DNA from: Alphaproteobacteria bacterium
GTDB taxonomy: Bacteria > Pseudomonadota > Alphaproteobacteria > Rhodobacterales > Rhodobacteraceae
Direction: 5' to 3'
Length of the DNA stretch: 5,940 nt
Assembly (NCBI GenBank): GCA_030425945.1
Contig: JAUHZL010000197.1
Location: forward strand, 1 to 5,940
A model generated the notes under the pieces. It was not told the DNA's origin. It did no database searches and saw nothing but the letters and a program-made list of their open reading frames with translations. Below, one piece after another: positions 1 to 5,940 of the stretch; positions within the stretch are counted from its first letter, which is position 1; each line of letters starts with the position of its first letter. A program made the position numbers and the translations under genes.

Positions 1-208
1 CCCATATCCGCACCTCAATCATTCGGTGCCACATGACGAATCATGATCGTGTCTTCGAGGGCAAGGCCAAGTCCGCTGGGTGAATCAATGCGCCACACGA
101 CTTGTGGGTAACTGCAAGGTCCGCCGAACGGTGACAGGCCCGCTGGCCGCCTGCACCCTCTGGCCCGCGTCCGGGCCGCGTTGAACGGAAGCACGAGTAC
201 GAGGCGAC
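1..208. other. Non-coding leader region upstream of the kpsS-like gene
   Basis: I find no convincing complete gene here. On the + strand all three frames stop early (stops at 34-36, 44-46 and about 79-81), so at most a short C-terminal tail of an upstream gene could be present, and none is recognisable. The first 60 bases are less GC-rich than the genes, as expected of an intergenic region. Visible structure is limited to an 8-base palindrome ATCATGAT at 40-47, the pentamer AATCA at 17, 39 and 83 (spacings 22 and 44), and a perfect 5-bp hairpin, GGCCC/GGGCC with a 6-base loop, at 162-177. On the minus strand GAGG (16-13) precedes an ATG at 5-3 by 7 bases, so a divergent gene could start at the edge. 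No -35/-10 pair good enough to annotate was found. Confidence 0.6.
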
Positions 209-1498
209 ATGGGCAGACAGACCGGATCCGGACGGGTGTTCCTGTTCCTGCAGGGACCGCACGGCCCCTTCTTCCACCAGTTGGCGACGCAACTGCGCCG
301 GACCGGGGCCACCTGCCTGCGCTGCGGCTTCAACACCGGGGACCGGGTGATGTGGCCCGGCGGCGGTTACCTGCCCTACCGCGGCCCGATCGAGGACTGG
401 CCGGCCGAGATCGCCGCGCGGATCGACACCCATGCCGTGACCGACCTCGTGCTCTACGGCGACACCCGGCCCGTCCATGCCCACGCCGTCACCGCGGCCC
501 GCGCGCGCGGCCTGCGCGTGCATGTGTTCGAGGAGGGCTACCTGCGCCCGCACTGGGTCACCTACGAGCGCGACGGCACCAACGGGCACTCCCGGCTCGT
601 GGACATGTCGCTGCCGGTGATGAAGGCGGCGCTGGAGAAGCTCGATCTCGAAGTGCCCGCGCCGCCCGCGCGCTGGGGCGACCTGCGCCAGCACGTCGTC
701 TGGGGCTTCCTCTACCACACCGCGGTCCTGCTGGCGAACCGGCCCTACCGCCGCCTGCGGCCGCACCGCGACATCAGCGTGGCGCGGGAATTCGCGCTCT
801 ACCTGCAACGGCTGACGCTCATGCCGCTGCACTCGCTCAGCCGCACGCTGGCCACCCGGCGGGTCAAGCACGGCGGCTTTCCCTATCACCTCGTCCTGCT
901 GCAACTGGCGCATGACGCCTCGTTCCGGAACCACGGTCCCTTCGCCAGCATGACCGAGTTCCTCGACACCTGCCTCGCGGGATTCGCGGCGGGGGCCGAG
1001 AGCCATCATCACCTCGTCTTCAAGGCCCACCCGCTGGAGGACGGCCGCGCCCGCATCCCCGCCGAGCTGCGCCGCCTCGCCCGCGCGCACGGACTGGCGG
1101 ACCGGGTCCACTACATCCGGGGCGGCAAGCTGGCCGAACTGCTCGACCATGCGCGCAGCGTCGTCACCGTCAACTCGACCGCCGCGCAGCAGGCGCTGTG
1201 GCGCGGCCTGCCGATCAAGGCGTTCGGGCGCGCCGTCTTCTCGCGCCCGGAGTTCGTGTCCGACCAGCCGCTGCCCGAGTTCTTCGCCGCCCCGCGCCGC
1301 CCCGACACCCGCGCCTACCGCGACTACCGGCACTTCCTTCTGGAGACGAGCCAGGTGACCGGCGGATTCTACGCAGCGCGCGGCCGGCGGCGCCTGTTGC
1401 GGCAGGTCGTGGACATGATGCTGGCCGCCGATGACCCCTATGATGCGCTTATTTCGGGCAGCGCGCCGCCCCGGCCACAACTGAGAGTGGTCACCTGA
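209..1498 (+). CDS. kpsS: KpsS-type capsule beta-Kdo transferase (Capsule_synth family)
   Basis: The 429-residue product belongs to the capsule polysaccharide biosynthesis family (Pfam PF05159 type). KpsS enzymes act at the cytoplasmic face of the inner membrane and add the first beta-Kdo from CMP-Kdo to phosphatidylglycerol, starting the poly-Kdo linker of ABC-dependent capsules. Visible motifs, in order: FLQGPHGPFF (13-22), YGDTRPVH (83-90), FEEGYLRPHW (107-116), QLAHDAS (232-238, the Q-x3-D-x-S pattern also seen twice in the KpsC homologue downstream), FKAHPLEDG (271-279) and NSTAAQQALWRGLPIKAFG (322-340). It has one transferase unit and no signal peptide or membrane span, and is slightly longer than E. 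coli KpsS (about 390). The ATG at 209 is the first in frame; GAGG at 201-204 is a usable but close ribosome site (4-base spacing). The family is clear. Assignment to KpsS rather than another single-domain PF05159 protein rests on the motifs and on the adjacent export and kpsC genes. Confidence 0.88.
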   Translation: MGRQTGSGRVFLFLQGPHGPFFHQLATQLRRTGATCLRCGFNTGDRVMWPGGGYLPYRGPIEDWPAEIAARIDTHAVTDLVLYGDTRPVHAHAVTAARARGLRVHVFEEGYLRPHWVTYERDGTNGHSRLVDMSLPVMKAALEKLDLEVPAPPARWGDLRQHVVWGFLYHTAVLLANRPYRRLRPHRDISVAREFALYLQRLTLMPLHSLSRTLATRRVKHGGFPYHLVLLQLAHDASFRNHGPFASMTEFLDTCLAGFAAGAESHHHLVFKAHPLEDGRARIPAELRRLARAHGLADRVHYIRGGKLAELLDHARSVVTVNSTAAQQALWRGLPIKAFGRAVFSRPEFVSDQPLPEFFAAPRRPDTRAYRDYRHFLLETSQVTGGFYAARGRRRLLRQVVDMMLAADDPYDALISGSAPPRPQLRVVT

Positions 1499-1514
1499 GG
1501 AAAACAGTCTCAAA

Positions 1515-1549
1515 ACGATCCTGTCTGGCCAAAAATTCCACGATCCTGT
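1515..1549 (+). repeat. Perfect 10-base direct repeat in the kpsS-export gene gap
   Basis: ACGATCCTGT occurs at 1515-1524 and again at 1540-1549, a perfect direct repeat with a 25-base period. It lies in the AT-rich core of the 100-base intergenic gap; 1501-1565 is about 37% GC against flanking genes that are far richer in GC. The first copy ends just before the putative -35 and the second abuts the putative -10, an arrangement expected of an operator. The repeat itself is read directly from the sequence. A regulatory role is inference, and I do not recognise the motif as the site of a known regulator. Confidence 0.75.
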
Positions 1550-1554
1550 ATGCT
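1526..1554 (+). promoter_or_regulatory. Possible sigma-70-type promoter for the export-kpsC pair
   Basis: TGGCCA (1526-1531, 4 of 6 to TTGACA), a 17-base spacer and TATGCT (1549-1554, 4 of 6 to TATAAT) lie in the only AT-rich stretch between kpsS and the export gene. Transcription would begin near 1561, leaving a leader of about 40 bases. No terminator-like hairpin follows kpsS, so read-through from kpsS could also supply the downstream pair. The match is modest; its position in an AT-rich island of a high-GC genome is the main support. Confidence 0.35.
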
Positions 1555-1585
1555 TAAAAGAAAAACCTGAGGCAGAGTTTCGAAC

Positions 1586-1591
1586 GAGGAG
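1586..1591 (+). promoter_or_regulatory. Strong ribosome binding site that fixes a GTG start
   Basis: GAGGAG ends 7 bases before the GTG at 1599. This near-consensus Shine-Dalgarno sequence at ideal spacing, together with the signal peptide that follows at once in that frame, makes GTG 1599 the start of the export lipoprotein. Confidence 0.8.
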
Positions 1592-1598
1592 CAGACGC

Positions 1599-2735
1599 GT
1601 GACATCGTCGGTGATTTCCACGGGGGTCAGGGTCCTGACCCTGAGCCTGCTCGTGCTGGCAGTCGGCTCGTGCGGACTGCCCCGGTCCGGCCCGAACAAG
1701 CGCGAGATTTTCGCGAGCTCCGTGCAGCGGGAAGGCGACGCCTTCATCGTGTCGGTGACCGACCGCGTGGCGCGGGCGACCGCCGTCGCCCCGGCGCTCG
1801 GGTTCAGCGACGCGTTCAAGCACGCGGGCCCGATCGGCTCGGACACCATCCGGCCGGGCGACACGCTCGGCCTGACGGTCTGGGAGAACGTCGAGGACGG
1901 CCTGCTGGTCGGCACCGGCCAGAACGCCGCCATCCTCGAAGAGGTGCAGGTGGACGGCGCGGGCTTCATCTTCATTCCCTACGCGGGCCGCATCCGCGCC
2001 GCGGGCAACACGCCCGAGCAGCTGCGCGGCATCATCACCCGCCAGCTCGACACCCAGACCCCGGACCCGCAGGTGCAGGTCCGCCGCCTCGCGGGCGACG
2101 GCTCGACCGTCTCGCTGGTCGGCGGCGTCACCCAGCAGGGCGTCTATCCGATCGAGCGGCCGACCCGCACGCTGTCCGCGATGATCGCCCGCGCGGGCGG
2201 CATCACCACCGAACAGGACATCACCCAGGTGACCGTGGTGCGCGGCGACCGGACCGAGAAGGTCTGGCTGTCCGACCTCTTCAAGTACCCGCAGCTCGAC
2301 ATCGCGCTGCGTCCCGGCGACCGCATCGTGGTCGAGGAGGACACCCGCGCCTTCGTCGCCCTCGGCGCGACCGGCCAGCAGACCCGCGTGCCCTTCACGG
2401 CGCAGACCCTGTCGGCGATCGAGGCCATCGCGCAGGTCGGCGGCCTGAACACCAACCTCGCCGATCCGACGGGCGTCTTCGTGTTCCGCAACGAGCCCGA
2501 GGAAATCGCGAAGCAGGTGCTCGGGCGCACCGACATCACCGGCACCCAGCGCTTCGTCTACGTGCTGGACCTGACCCGGCCGATGGGCATGTTCCACGCC
2601 CGCGACTTCGTCGTGCGCGACGGCGACACGGTCTACGTGACCGAAGCGCCCTATGCCACCTGGGACAAGTCGCTGACGGCGATCACCGGCTCGCTGAGCA
2701 CCGCCTCGGCCACGGGCAATCTCGTCAACCCGTGA
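1599..2735 (+). CDS. Outer-membrane polysaccharide export lipoprotein (OPX; Wza/CtrA/BexD-like, KpsD role)
   Basis: The 378-residue product is predicted to form the outer-membrane/periplasmic channel through which the capsule chain leaves the cell. Residues 1-24 are a lipoprotein signal peptide (Arg11, hydrophobic 12-22) ending in the lipobox VGSC, with Cys25 as the lipidated residue. Residues about 81-162 match the Poly_export domain (RPGDTLGLTVWE at 85-96, VDGAGFIFIPYAGRI at 118-132). Two SLBB-type beta-grasp domains follow at about 169-247 (ending RPGDRIVVEE) and 251-348 (ending VRDGDTVYVTEAP). A 28-residue tail containing Trp355 could be the membrane-inserting C-terminal segment known from Wza. 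Its length fits Wza (379) and the meningococcal and Haemophilus capsule proteins CtrA and BexD (about 390), not E. coli KpsD (558). The start is GTG with a strong ribosome site. The stop overlaps the next start by one base, so it is coupled to kpsC. Family certain; exact subgroup not. Confidence 0.93.
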   Translation: MTSSVISTGVRVLTLSLLVLAVGSCGLPRSGPNKREIFASSVQREGDAFIVSVTDRVARATAVAPALGFSDAFKHAGPIGSDTIRPGDTLGLTVWENVEDGLLVGTGQNAAILEEVQVDGAGFIFIPYAGRIRAAGNTPEQLRGIITRQLDTQTPDPQVQVRRLAGDGSTVSLVGGVTQQGVYPIERPTRTLSAMIARAGGITTEQDITQVTVVRGDRTEKVWLSDLFKYPQLDIALRPGDRIVVEEDTRAFVALGATGQQTRVPFTAQTLSAIEAIAQVGGLNTNLADPTGVFVFRNEPEEIAKQVLGRTDITGTQRFVYVLDLTRPMGMFHARDFVVRDGDTVYVTEAPYATWDKSLTAITGSLSTASATGNLVNP

Positions 2736-4795
2736 TGGACCGGACAGCCGCCGTGACACAGCGGCTGTGCCTCTCCTCGCTCAGCCACCTGCGCGACCGC
2801 CGGTTGCGCCGGATCCTGACACTGGCGGGCTTCGACCCGGTGGCGGCGCGGCCGCGCGCGGGCGATGCCGTCGCGGTCTGGGGCAGCGGCAAGACCGCGG
2901 ACCGGGGCGCGCGGATGGCCGACCGCAGCGGCGCGGCGCTGGTCTGGCTCGAAGACGCCTTCCTGCGCTCGGTCCTGCCCGGGCGCGCCGGGCGCGGCCC
3001 GCTGACCGCCCCGGTGGGCCTGCTGATCGACCGCAGCGCGCCCTACTACGACGCCAGCTGTCCCTCCGACCTCGAAACCCTGCTGCGGACCGATCCGCTC
3101 GACCACAGCGACCTGCTGGCCCGCGCCCACGCCGGGATCGCCGATCTGATCGAGGGCGAGATTACCAAATACACCGCGTATGCGCCCGACGCCCCCCTGC
3201 CCGATCCGGGCTACGTGCTGGTCATCGACCAGACGCGCGGCGATGCCTCGATCCGGCTCGGCGGCGCCACGGGCGACACCTTCCGCGAGATGCTGGTCGA
3301 GGCGCGGCTCGACCACCCGCACGCCCGCATCGTCGTGAAGGCACATCCCGAGACGGCGCGCGGGCTGCGCAGCGGCCATTTCGGCCCCGGGGACGCGGAC
3401 GACCGGACGACCCTCCTGACCGGGCCTGTGTCGCCCTGGCACCTGCTCAGCGGCGCGGTCGCGGTCTATACCGTCACCTCGCAGATGGGGTTCGAGGCGA
3501 TCCTCGCCGGGCACCGCCCGCAGGTCTTCGGCCAGCCCTTCTACGCCGGGTGGGGCCTGACCGAGGACCGCCAGCCGATCCCCCGCCGGGGCCGGGTCCT
3601 GACCCGCGCCCAGCTCTTCGCCGGGGCGATGCTGCTCTATCCGCACTGGTATGACCCGGCCCGCGACCGGCTGGGACGGTTCAAGGACGCCTGCGCCGCG
3701 CTGGCCGCCGAGACCCGCGCCTGGCGCGAGGATGCGGGCGGGCTGACCGCGACCGGGATGCGGCTGTGGAAGCGCGCCCCTCTGCGACGGTTCTACGGAC
3801 CGGGCCTGCGCTTTGCCGACCCGCCCGCGCGCGCGGTCACGACCGCCGCGACCCGTGGCACGCCGCTGCTCGTCTGGGCTTCGCAGGAGACCGGCGCCCT
3901 GCGCGCCGGGGCCGCGGCCGCGGGCATCCCCCTCCACCTGGTCGAGGACGGGCTGATCCGTTCGCGCGGGCTGGGGGCCGATCTCGTGCCGCCGCTGTCG
4001 CTGATCCGCGATCCGACCGGCATCTACTACGACCCCACGCGCCCCTCGGCGGTCGAGGCCGCCGTCGCCCGCGCCGCCCGCTGGCCCGCCGAGCGCCTGA
4101 CCCGCGCGCGCGACCTGCGCGAGCGGCTCGTGGCGCTGGGGCTGACGAAATACAACCTGCCGGGCCTCGCCGCCGACACCGGGCCGCCGCCCGGGGACGG
4201 GCGCCTGCGCCTGCTGGTGCCGGGACAGGTGGAGGACGATGCCTCGATCCGCCTCGGGGCCGGGGTGATCCGGACCAACGCCGCGCTGCTGGAATCGGCG
4301 CGCGCTGCCCACCCGGAGGCCTGGATCGCCTACAAGCCCCACCCGGATGTCGAGGCGGGCCTGCGCCCCGGTGCCCTGCCGGACGACGCCCGCGCGCTGG
4401 CCGATGTCATCGCGGACCGCGCCGACCCGCTGGCCCTGCTGGCCGGGGTGGACCGGGTCTGGACGATGACCAGCGGGCTGGGGTTCGAGGCCCTGCTGCG
4501 CGGGGTGCCCGTGACGACGCTCGGCACCCCCTTCTATGCCGGGTGGGGGCTGACCGAGGACCGCGACCTGCTGCCCGAGGCGCGCGCCCGGCGGCAGGCG
4601 CGCCCGCCCCTCGACGCGCTGGTGCAGGCGGTGCTGATCGACGTGCCGCGCTACCACGACCCGGTCACCGGCCGCCCCTGCCCCGCCGAGGTGGTGCTCG
4701 ACCGGCTGGCCGAGGGGCGCACCGGCCCCGCCGGACCGCGCTGGCTGGCGAAGCTGCAAGGCGCGCTCGCCGGGCAGTCTTGGCTCTGGCGCTAG
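2735..4795 (+). CDS. kpsC: KpsC-type dual-domain capsule beta-Kdo transferase
   Basis: The 686-residue product, close to the roughly 675 of E. coli KpsC, contains two tandem copies of the KpsC transferase fold (GT99-type N-terminal, GT107-type C-terminal). KpsC extends the KpsS-primed phosphatidylglycerol with alternating beta-2,4 and beta-2,7 Kdo from CMP-Kdo in the cytoplasm. Paired motifs at a constant offset of 331-332 residues: WLEDAFLRS (71-79) with LVEDGLIRS (402-410); YYDAS (104-108) with YYDPT (431-435); DQTRGDASIRLG (165-176) with GQVEDDASIRLG (497-508); KAHPE (202-206) with KPHPD (534-538); TSQMGFEA (248-255) with TSGLGFEA (579-586); PFYAGWGLTEDR (268-279) with the same string (599-610). 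There is no signal peptide. The ATG at 2735 overlaps the previous stop (TGATG) and has no Shine-Dalgarno of its own, which implies translational coupling. An in-frame GTG at 2732 or 2753 is a less likely start. The frame stays open far upstream, but that part is an antiparallel-free shadow of the export gene, not a fusion. Confidence 0.93.
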   Translation: MDRTAAVTQRLCLSSLSHLRDRRLRRILTLAGFDPVAARPRAGDAVAVWGSGKTADRGARMADRSGAALVWLEDAFLRSVLPGRAGRGPLTAPVGLLIDRSAPYYDASCPSDLETLLRTDPLDHSDLLARAHAGIADLIEGEITKYTAYAPDAPLPDPGYVLVIDQTRGDASIRLGGATGDTFREMLVEARLDHPHARIVVKAHPETARGLRSGHFGPGDADDRTTLLTGPVSPWHLLSGAVAVYTVTSQMGFEAILAGHRPQVFGQPFYAGWGLTEDRQPIPRRGRVLTRAQLFAGAMLLYPHWYDPARDRLGRFKDACAALAAETRAWREDAGGLTATGMRLWKRAPLRRFYGPGLRFADPPARAVTTAATRGTPLLVWASQETGALRAGAAAAGIPLHLVEDGLIRSRGLGADLVPPLSLIRDPTGIYYDPTRPSAVEAAVARAARWPAERLTRARDLRERLVALGLTKYNLPGLAADTGPPPGDGRLRLLVPGQVEDDASIRLGAGVIRTNAALLESARAAHPEAWIAYKPHPDVEAGLRPGALPDDARALADVIADRADPLALLAGVDRVWTMTSGLGFEALLRGVPVTTLGTPFYAGWGLTEDRDLLPEARARRQARPPLDALVQAVLIDVPRYHDPVTGRPCPAEVVLDRLAEGRTGPAGPRWLAKLQGALAGQSWLWR

Positions 4796-4804
4796 GCTCC
4801 GCCC
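4796..4804. other. Nine-base convergent junction between kpsC and ribD
   Basis: Only 9 bases separate the kpsC stop (TAG 4793-4795) from the ribD stop on the other strand (4805-4807). There is no room for an intrinsic terminator between them, and no hairpin with a T tract is visible at either end. Transcripts from the two strands therefore probably overlap, or end by Rho inside the facing gene. Confidence 0.7.
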
Positions 4805-5905
4805 TCAGGCGCGACGCCGCCACAGCGCGCTCAGGTCCGCGCCCACGCGCCGCGCGCTGACCAGCTCGAAGCGCGGTGCCTCCGCCAGCCGGTCGAGGCC
4901 CAGCGGACCGAGACCCGGCCATCCCTCCGCGCCCAGCGCCACGCCCGCGCCGAAGGTCACGAGGTCGTCGACCAGCCCCGCCCGCAACAGCGCCGCCGCC
5001 AGCCCGCCGCCCCCTTCGCAATAGACCCGCGTCAGGCCCCGCGCGCCAAGCGCCGCCAGCATCGCCCCCGGGTCGAGGCCCTGCGCCCCCTCCGCCGCCT
5101 CGATCAGCTCCGCCCCCGCCGCCGCGAAGCGCGCCCGCTGCGCAGCCGGGGCCGAGGGCCCGTGGACCAGCCACAGCGGGGCCTCCGTCACACTTTCCGT
5201 CAGGCGCGAGGGGCATGGCAGGTCCAGCCCGCGCGCCGCCACCACCCGCACCGGCTGCCGCGCCACGCCGAGGTCCCGCACCGTCAGTGTCGGATCATCG
5301 GCCCGCGCCGTGCCCGCGCCCACCAGCACCGCGTCATGGCGCGCGCGCAGCGCGTGCCCGGCACGCCGCGCCGCGGCTCCGGTGATCCACTGCGACTCGC
5401 CCGTCCGCGTCGCGATCCGCCCGTCGAGCGACAGCGCCAGCTTCAGCGTCACCAGCGGCCGCCCCGCCGTGACGCGCAGCAGGAACCCGCGCTGATCGGT
5501 CTCGGCTTCGTCCCGGCACAGCCCCTCGTCCACCGCGATCCCCGCAGCGCGCAGCATCGCCACGCCGCGCCCCGACACCCGCGGGTCGGGGTCGGGACAG
5601 GCGACGACGACGCGCGCGACACCGGCCGCCACCAGCGCCTCGGCGCAGGGCGGGGTCTTGCCGTGGTGGGCACAGGGTTCAAGCGTGACGTAGGCGGTCG
5701 CACCGCGGGCGGCGGCACCGGCCTGCGCCAGCGCGACGGTCTCGGCATGGGGGCGCCCGCCGGGCTGCGTCCAGCCCCGCCCGACGATCCGGCCGCGCGC
5801 GACGATCACGCATCCGACGGCGGGGTTGGGCCAGACCTGTCCGTGACCGCGCCGCCCGAGCGCGAGCGCCAGCGCCATGAAGCGCCGGTCGTCGGGCCGG
5901 GTCAT
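4805..5905 (-). CDS. ribD: Bifunctional riboflavin biosynthesis protein RibD (deaminase/reductase)
   Basis: The 366-residue product matches E. coli RibD (367). In the cytosol it deaminates 2,5-diamino-6-ribosylamino-4(3H)-pyrimidinone 5'-phosphate and then reduces the ribosyl side chain with NADPH, the second and third steps of riboflavin synthesis from GTP. The N-terminal cytidine-deaminase-type domain (about 1-145) has the zinc site complete: HAE at 53-55 (Glu55 catalytic) and PCAHHGKTPPC at 77-87 (Cys78 and Cys87 ligands). The C-terminal RibD_C reductase domain (about 149-365) has TLKLALSLDGRIA (153-165), SQWITG (171-176), DAVLVGAGTARADDPTLTVR (191-210) and the glycine-rich EGGGG (297-301). 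The ATG at 5905 is preceded by AGAAGG (5919-5914, 8-base spacing) lying inside the last codons of the upstream gene, so the two are probably co-transcribed. It converges on kpsC. No truncation or missing key residue seen. Confidence 0.96.
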   Translation of the reverse strand: MTRPDDRRFMALALALGRRGHGQVWPNPAVGCVIVARGRIVGRGWTQPGGRPHAETVALAQAGAAARGATAYVTLEPCAHHGKTPPCAEALVAAGVARVVVACPDPDPRVSGRGVAMLRAAGIAVDEGLCRDEAETDQRGFLLRVTAGRPLVTLKLALSLDGRIATRTGESQWITGAAARRAGHALRARHDAVLVGAGTARADDPTLTVRDLGVARQPVRVVAARGLDLPCPSRLTESVTEAPLWLVHGPSAPAAQRARFAAAGAELIEAAEGAQGLDPGAMLAALGARGLTRVYCEGGGGLAAALLRAGLVDDLVTFGAGVALGAEGWPGLGPLGLDRLAEAPRFELVSARRVGADLSALWRRRA

Positions 5906-5909
5906 GGCA

Positions 5910-5940
5910 TCAGCCTTCTTTCGGGCGCAGTTCCGAGACG
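5910..5940 (-). CDS. nrdR: Probable C-terminal end of nrdR (partial)
   Basis: Reading leftward from the window edge, one frame gives VSELRPKEG and a TGA stop at 5912-5910, four bases before the ribD ATG. The codons carry the ribD Shine-Dalgarno sequence, typical of tightly packed operon genes. In Rhodobacterales the gene directly upstream of ribD is commonly nrdR, the zinc-finger/ATP-cone repressor of ribonucleotide reductase genes, and NrdR proteins of that group end in a similar 'ELRP' sequence as I recall it. Only nine codons are visible, so the identification rests on this tail and on gene order; it could be the end of another gene. Confidence 0.6.
   Translation of the reverse strand, partial: VSELRPKEG

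Noticed and set aside
1526..1541. Sigma-54 promoter (TGGCC...) in the kpsS-export gap
   Set aside because: With GG at 1527-1528 the -12 position reads CA rather than GC, so the essential GG-N10-GC pattern is missing.
1554..1568. CtrA box starting at TTAA (1554-1557)
   Set aside because: No second TTAA follows after seven bases; only a half-site is present.
41..1975. Long minus-strand open frame (644 codons) across kpsS and the intergenic gap
   Set aside because: It lies antisense to two genes with strong family motifs, reads as Arg/Gly/Ala/Pro-rich sequence with no recognisable domain, and is explained by the scarcity of stop codons in GC-rich DNA.
1670..2734. N-terminal extension of KpsC by about 355 codons overlapping the export gene
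   Set aside because: The extension is Arg/Pro/His/Gly-rich and unlike any domain. KpsC homology begins just after the TGATG junction, and the resulting 686 residues match the family length.
1554..2759. Minus-strand open frame (401 codons) opposite the export gene
   Set aside because: Antisense to a clear OPX lipoprotein gene; composition is that of a GC-rich shadow frame.
2651..4759. Long minus-strand open frame (702 codons) opposite kpsC
   Set aside because: Antisense shadow of kpsC with low-complexity composition and no family motif; the + strand reading is unambiguous.
4823..4859. Inverted repeat CAGCGCGC/GCGCGCTG as a terminator for kpsC or ribD
   Set aside because: The 8-base arms have a 21-base loop, lie inside the ribD coding region, have no T tract, and consist of alternating G/C that recurs by chance in this composition.
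1..5940. A previously undescribed defence, mobile or RNA-based system
   Set aside because: All coding capacity is taken by recognisable capsule and riboflavin genes; there are no array repeats, transposase motifs, tRNA-like folds or orphan genes in the window.

Overview
The window is chromosomal DNA from a very GC-rich alphaproteobacterium. Codon use is dominated by G/C third positions, and the protein families look most like Rhodobacterales (Rhodobacter/Paracoccus/roseobacter group). That placement is inferred from protein style and from an nrdR-ribD arrangement known from that order; it is not proven by the sequence.

Layout: positions 1-208 hold no convincing gene and are probably the leader/promoter region of the first gene. 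Three + strand genes follow: a KpsS-type beta-Kdo transferase (209-1498), a Wza/CtrA-type outer-membrane polysaccharide export lipoprotein (1599-2735), and a KpsC-type dual-domain beta-Kdo transferase (2735-4795). A 100-base gap with an AT-rich core (about 37% GC over 1501-1565) separates the first two. It carries a perfect 10-base direct repeat around a weak promoter-like pair. The second and third genes overlap by one base (TGATG) and should be translationally coupled. On the opposite strand, converging on kpsC with only 9 bases between stop codons, is ribD (5905-4805). It is preceded by what reads as the last nine codons of nrdR (from 5940 down to 5910).

How they fit together: in ABC-transporter-dependent (group 2-type) capsule systems, KpsS primes phosphatidylglycerol with the first beta-Kdo and KpsC extends it with alternating beta-linked Kdo residues. 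The capsule chain is built on this linker, crosses the inner membrane through an ABC exporter, and leaves through an OPX outer-membrane channel. The window therefore encodes the two linker enzymes and the OPX protein. The ABC transporter, the KpsE-like adaptor, the CMP-Kdo supply genes and the repeat-unit glycosyltransferases are not here. The ribD side is unrelated housekeeping metabolism (riboflavin synthesis).

I see no evidence of a previously undescribed system, mobile element, CRISPR array or RNA gene. The points most worth a second look are the spaced direct repeat upstream of the export gene, the internal duplication of KpsC with near-identical DNA blocks, the small lipidated OPX partnered with KpsC/KpsS, and the tight abutment of the capsule module with nrdR-ribD.
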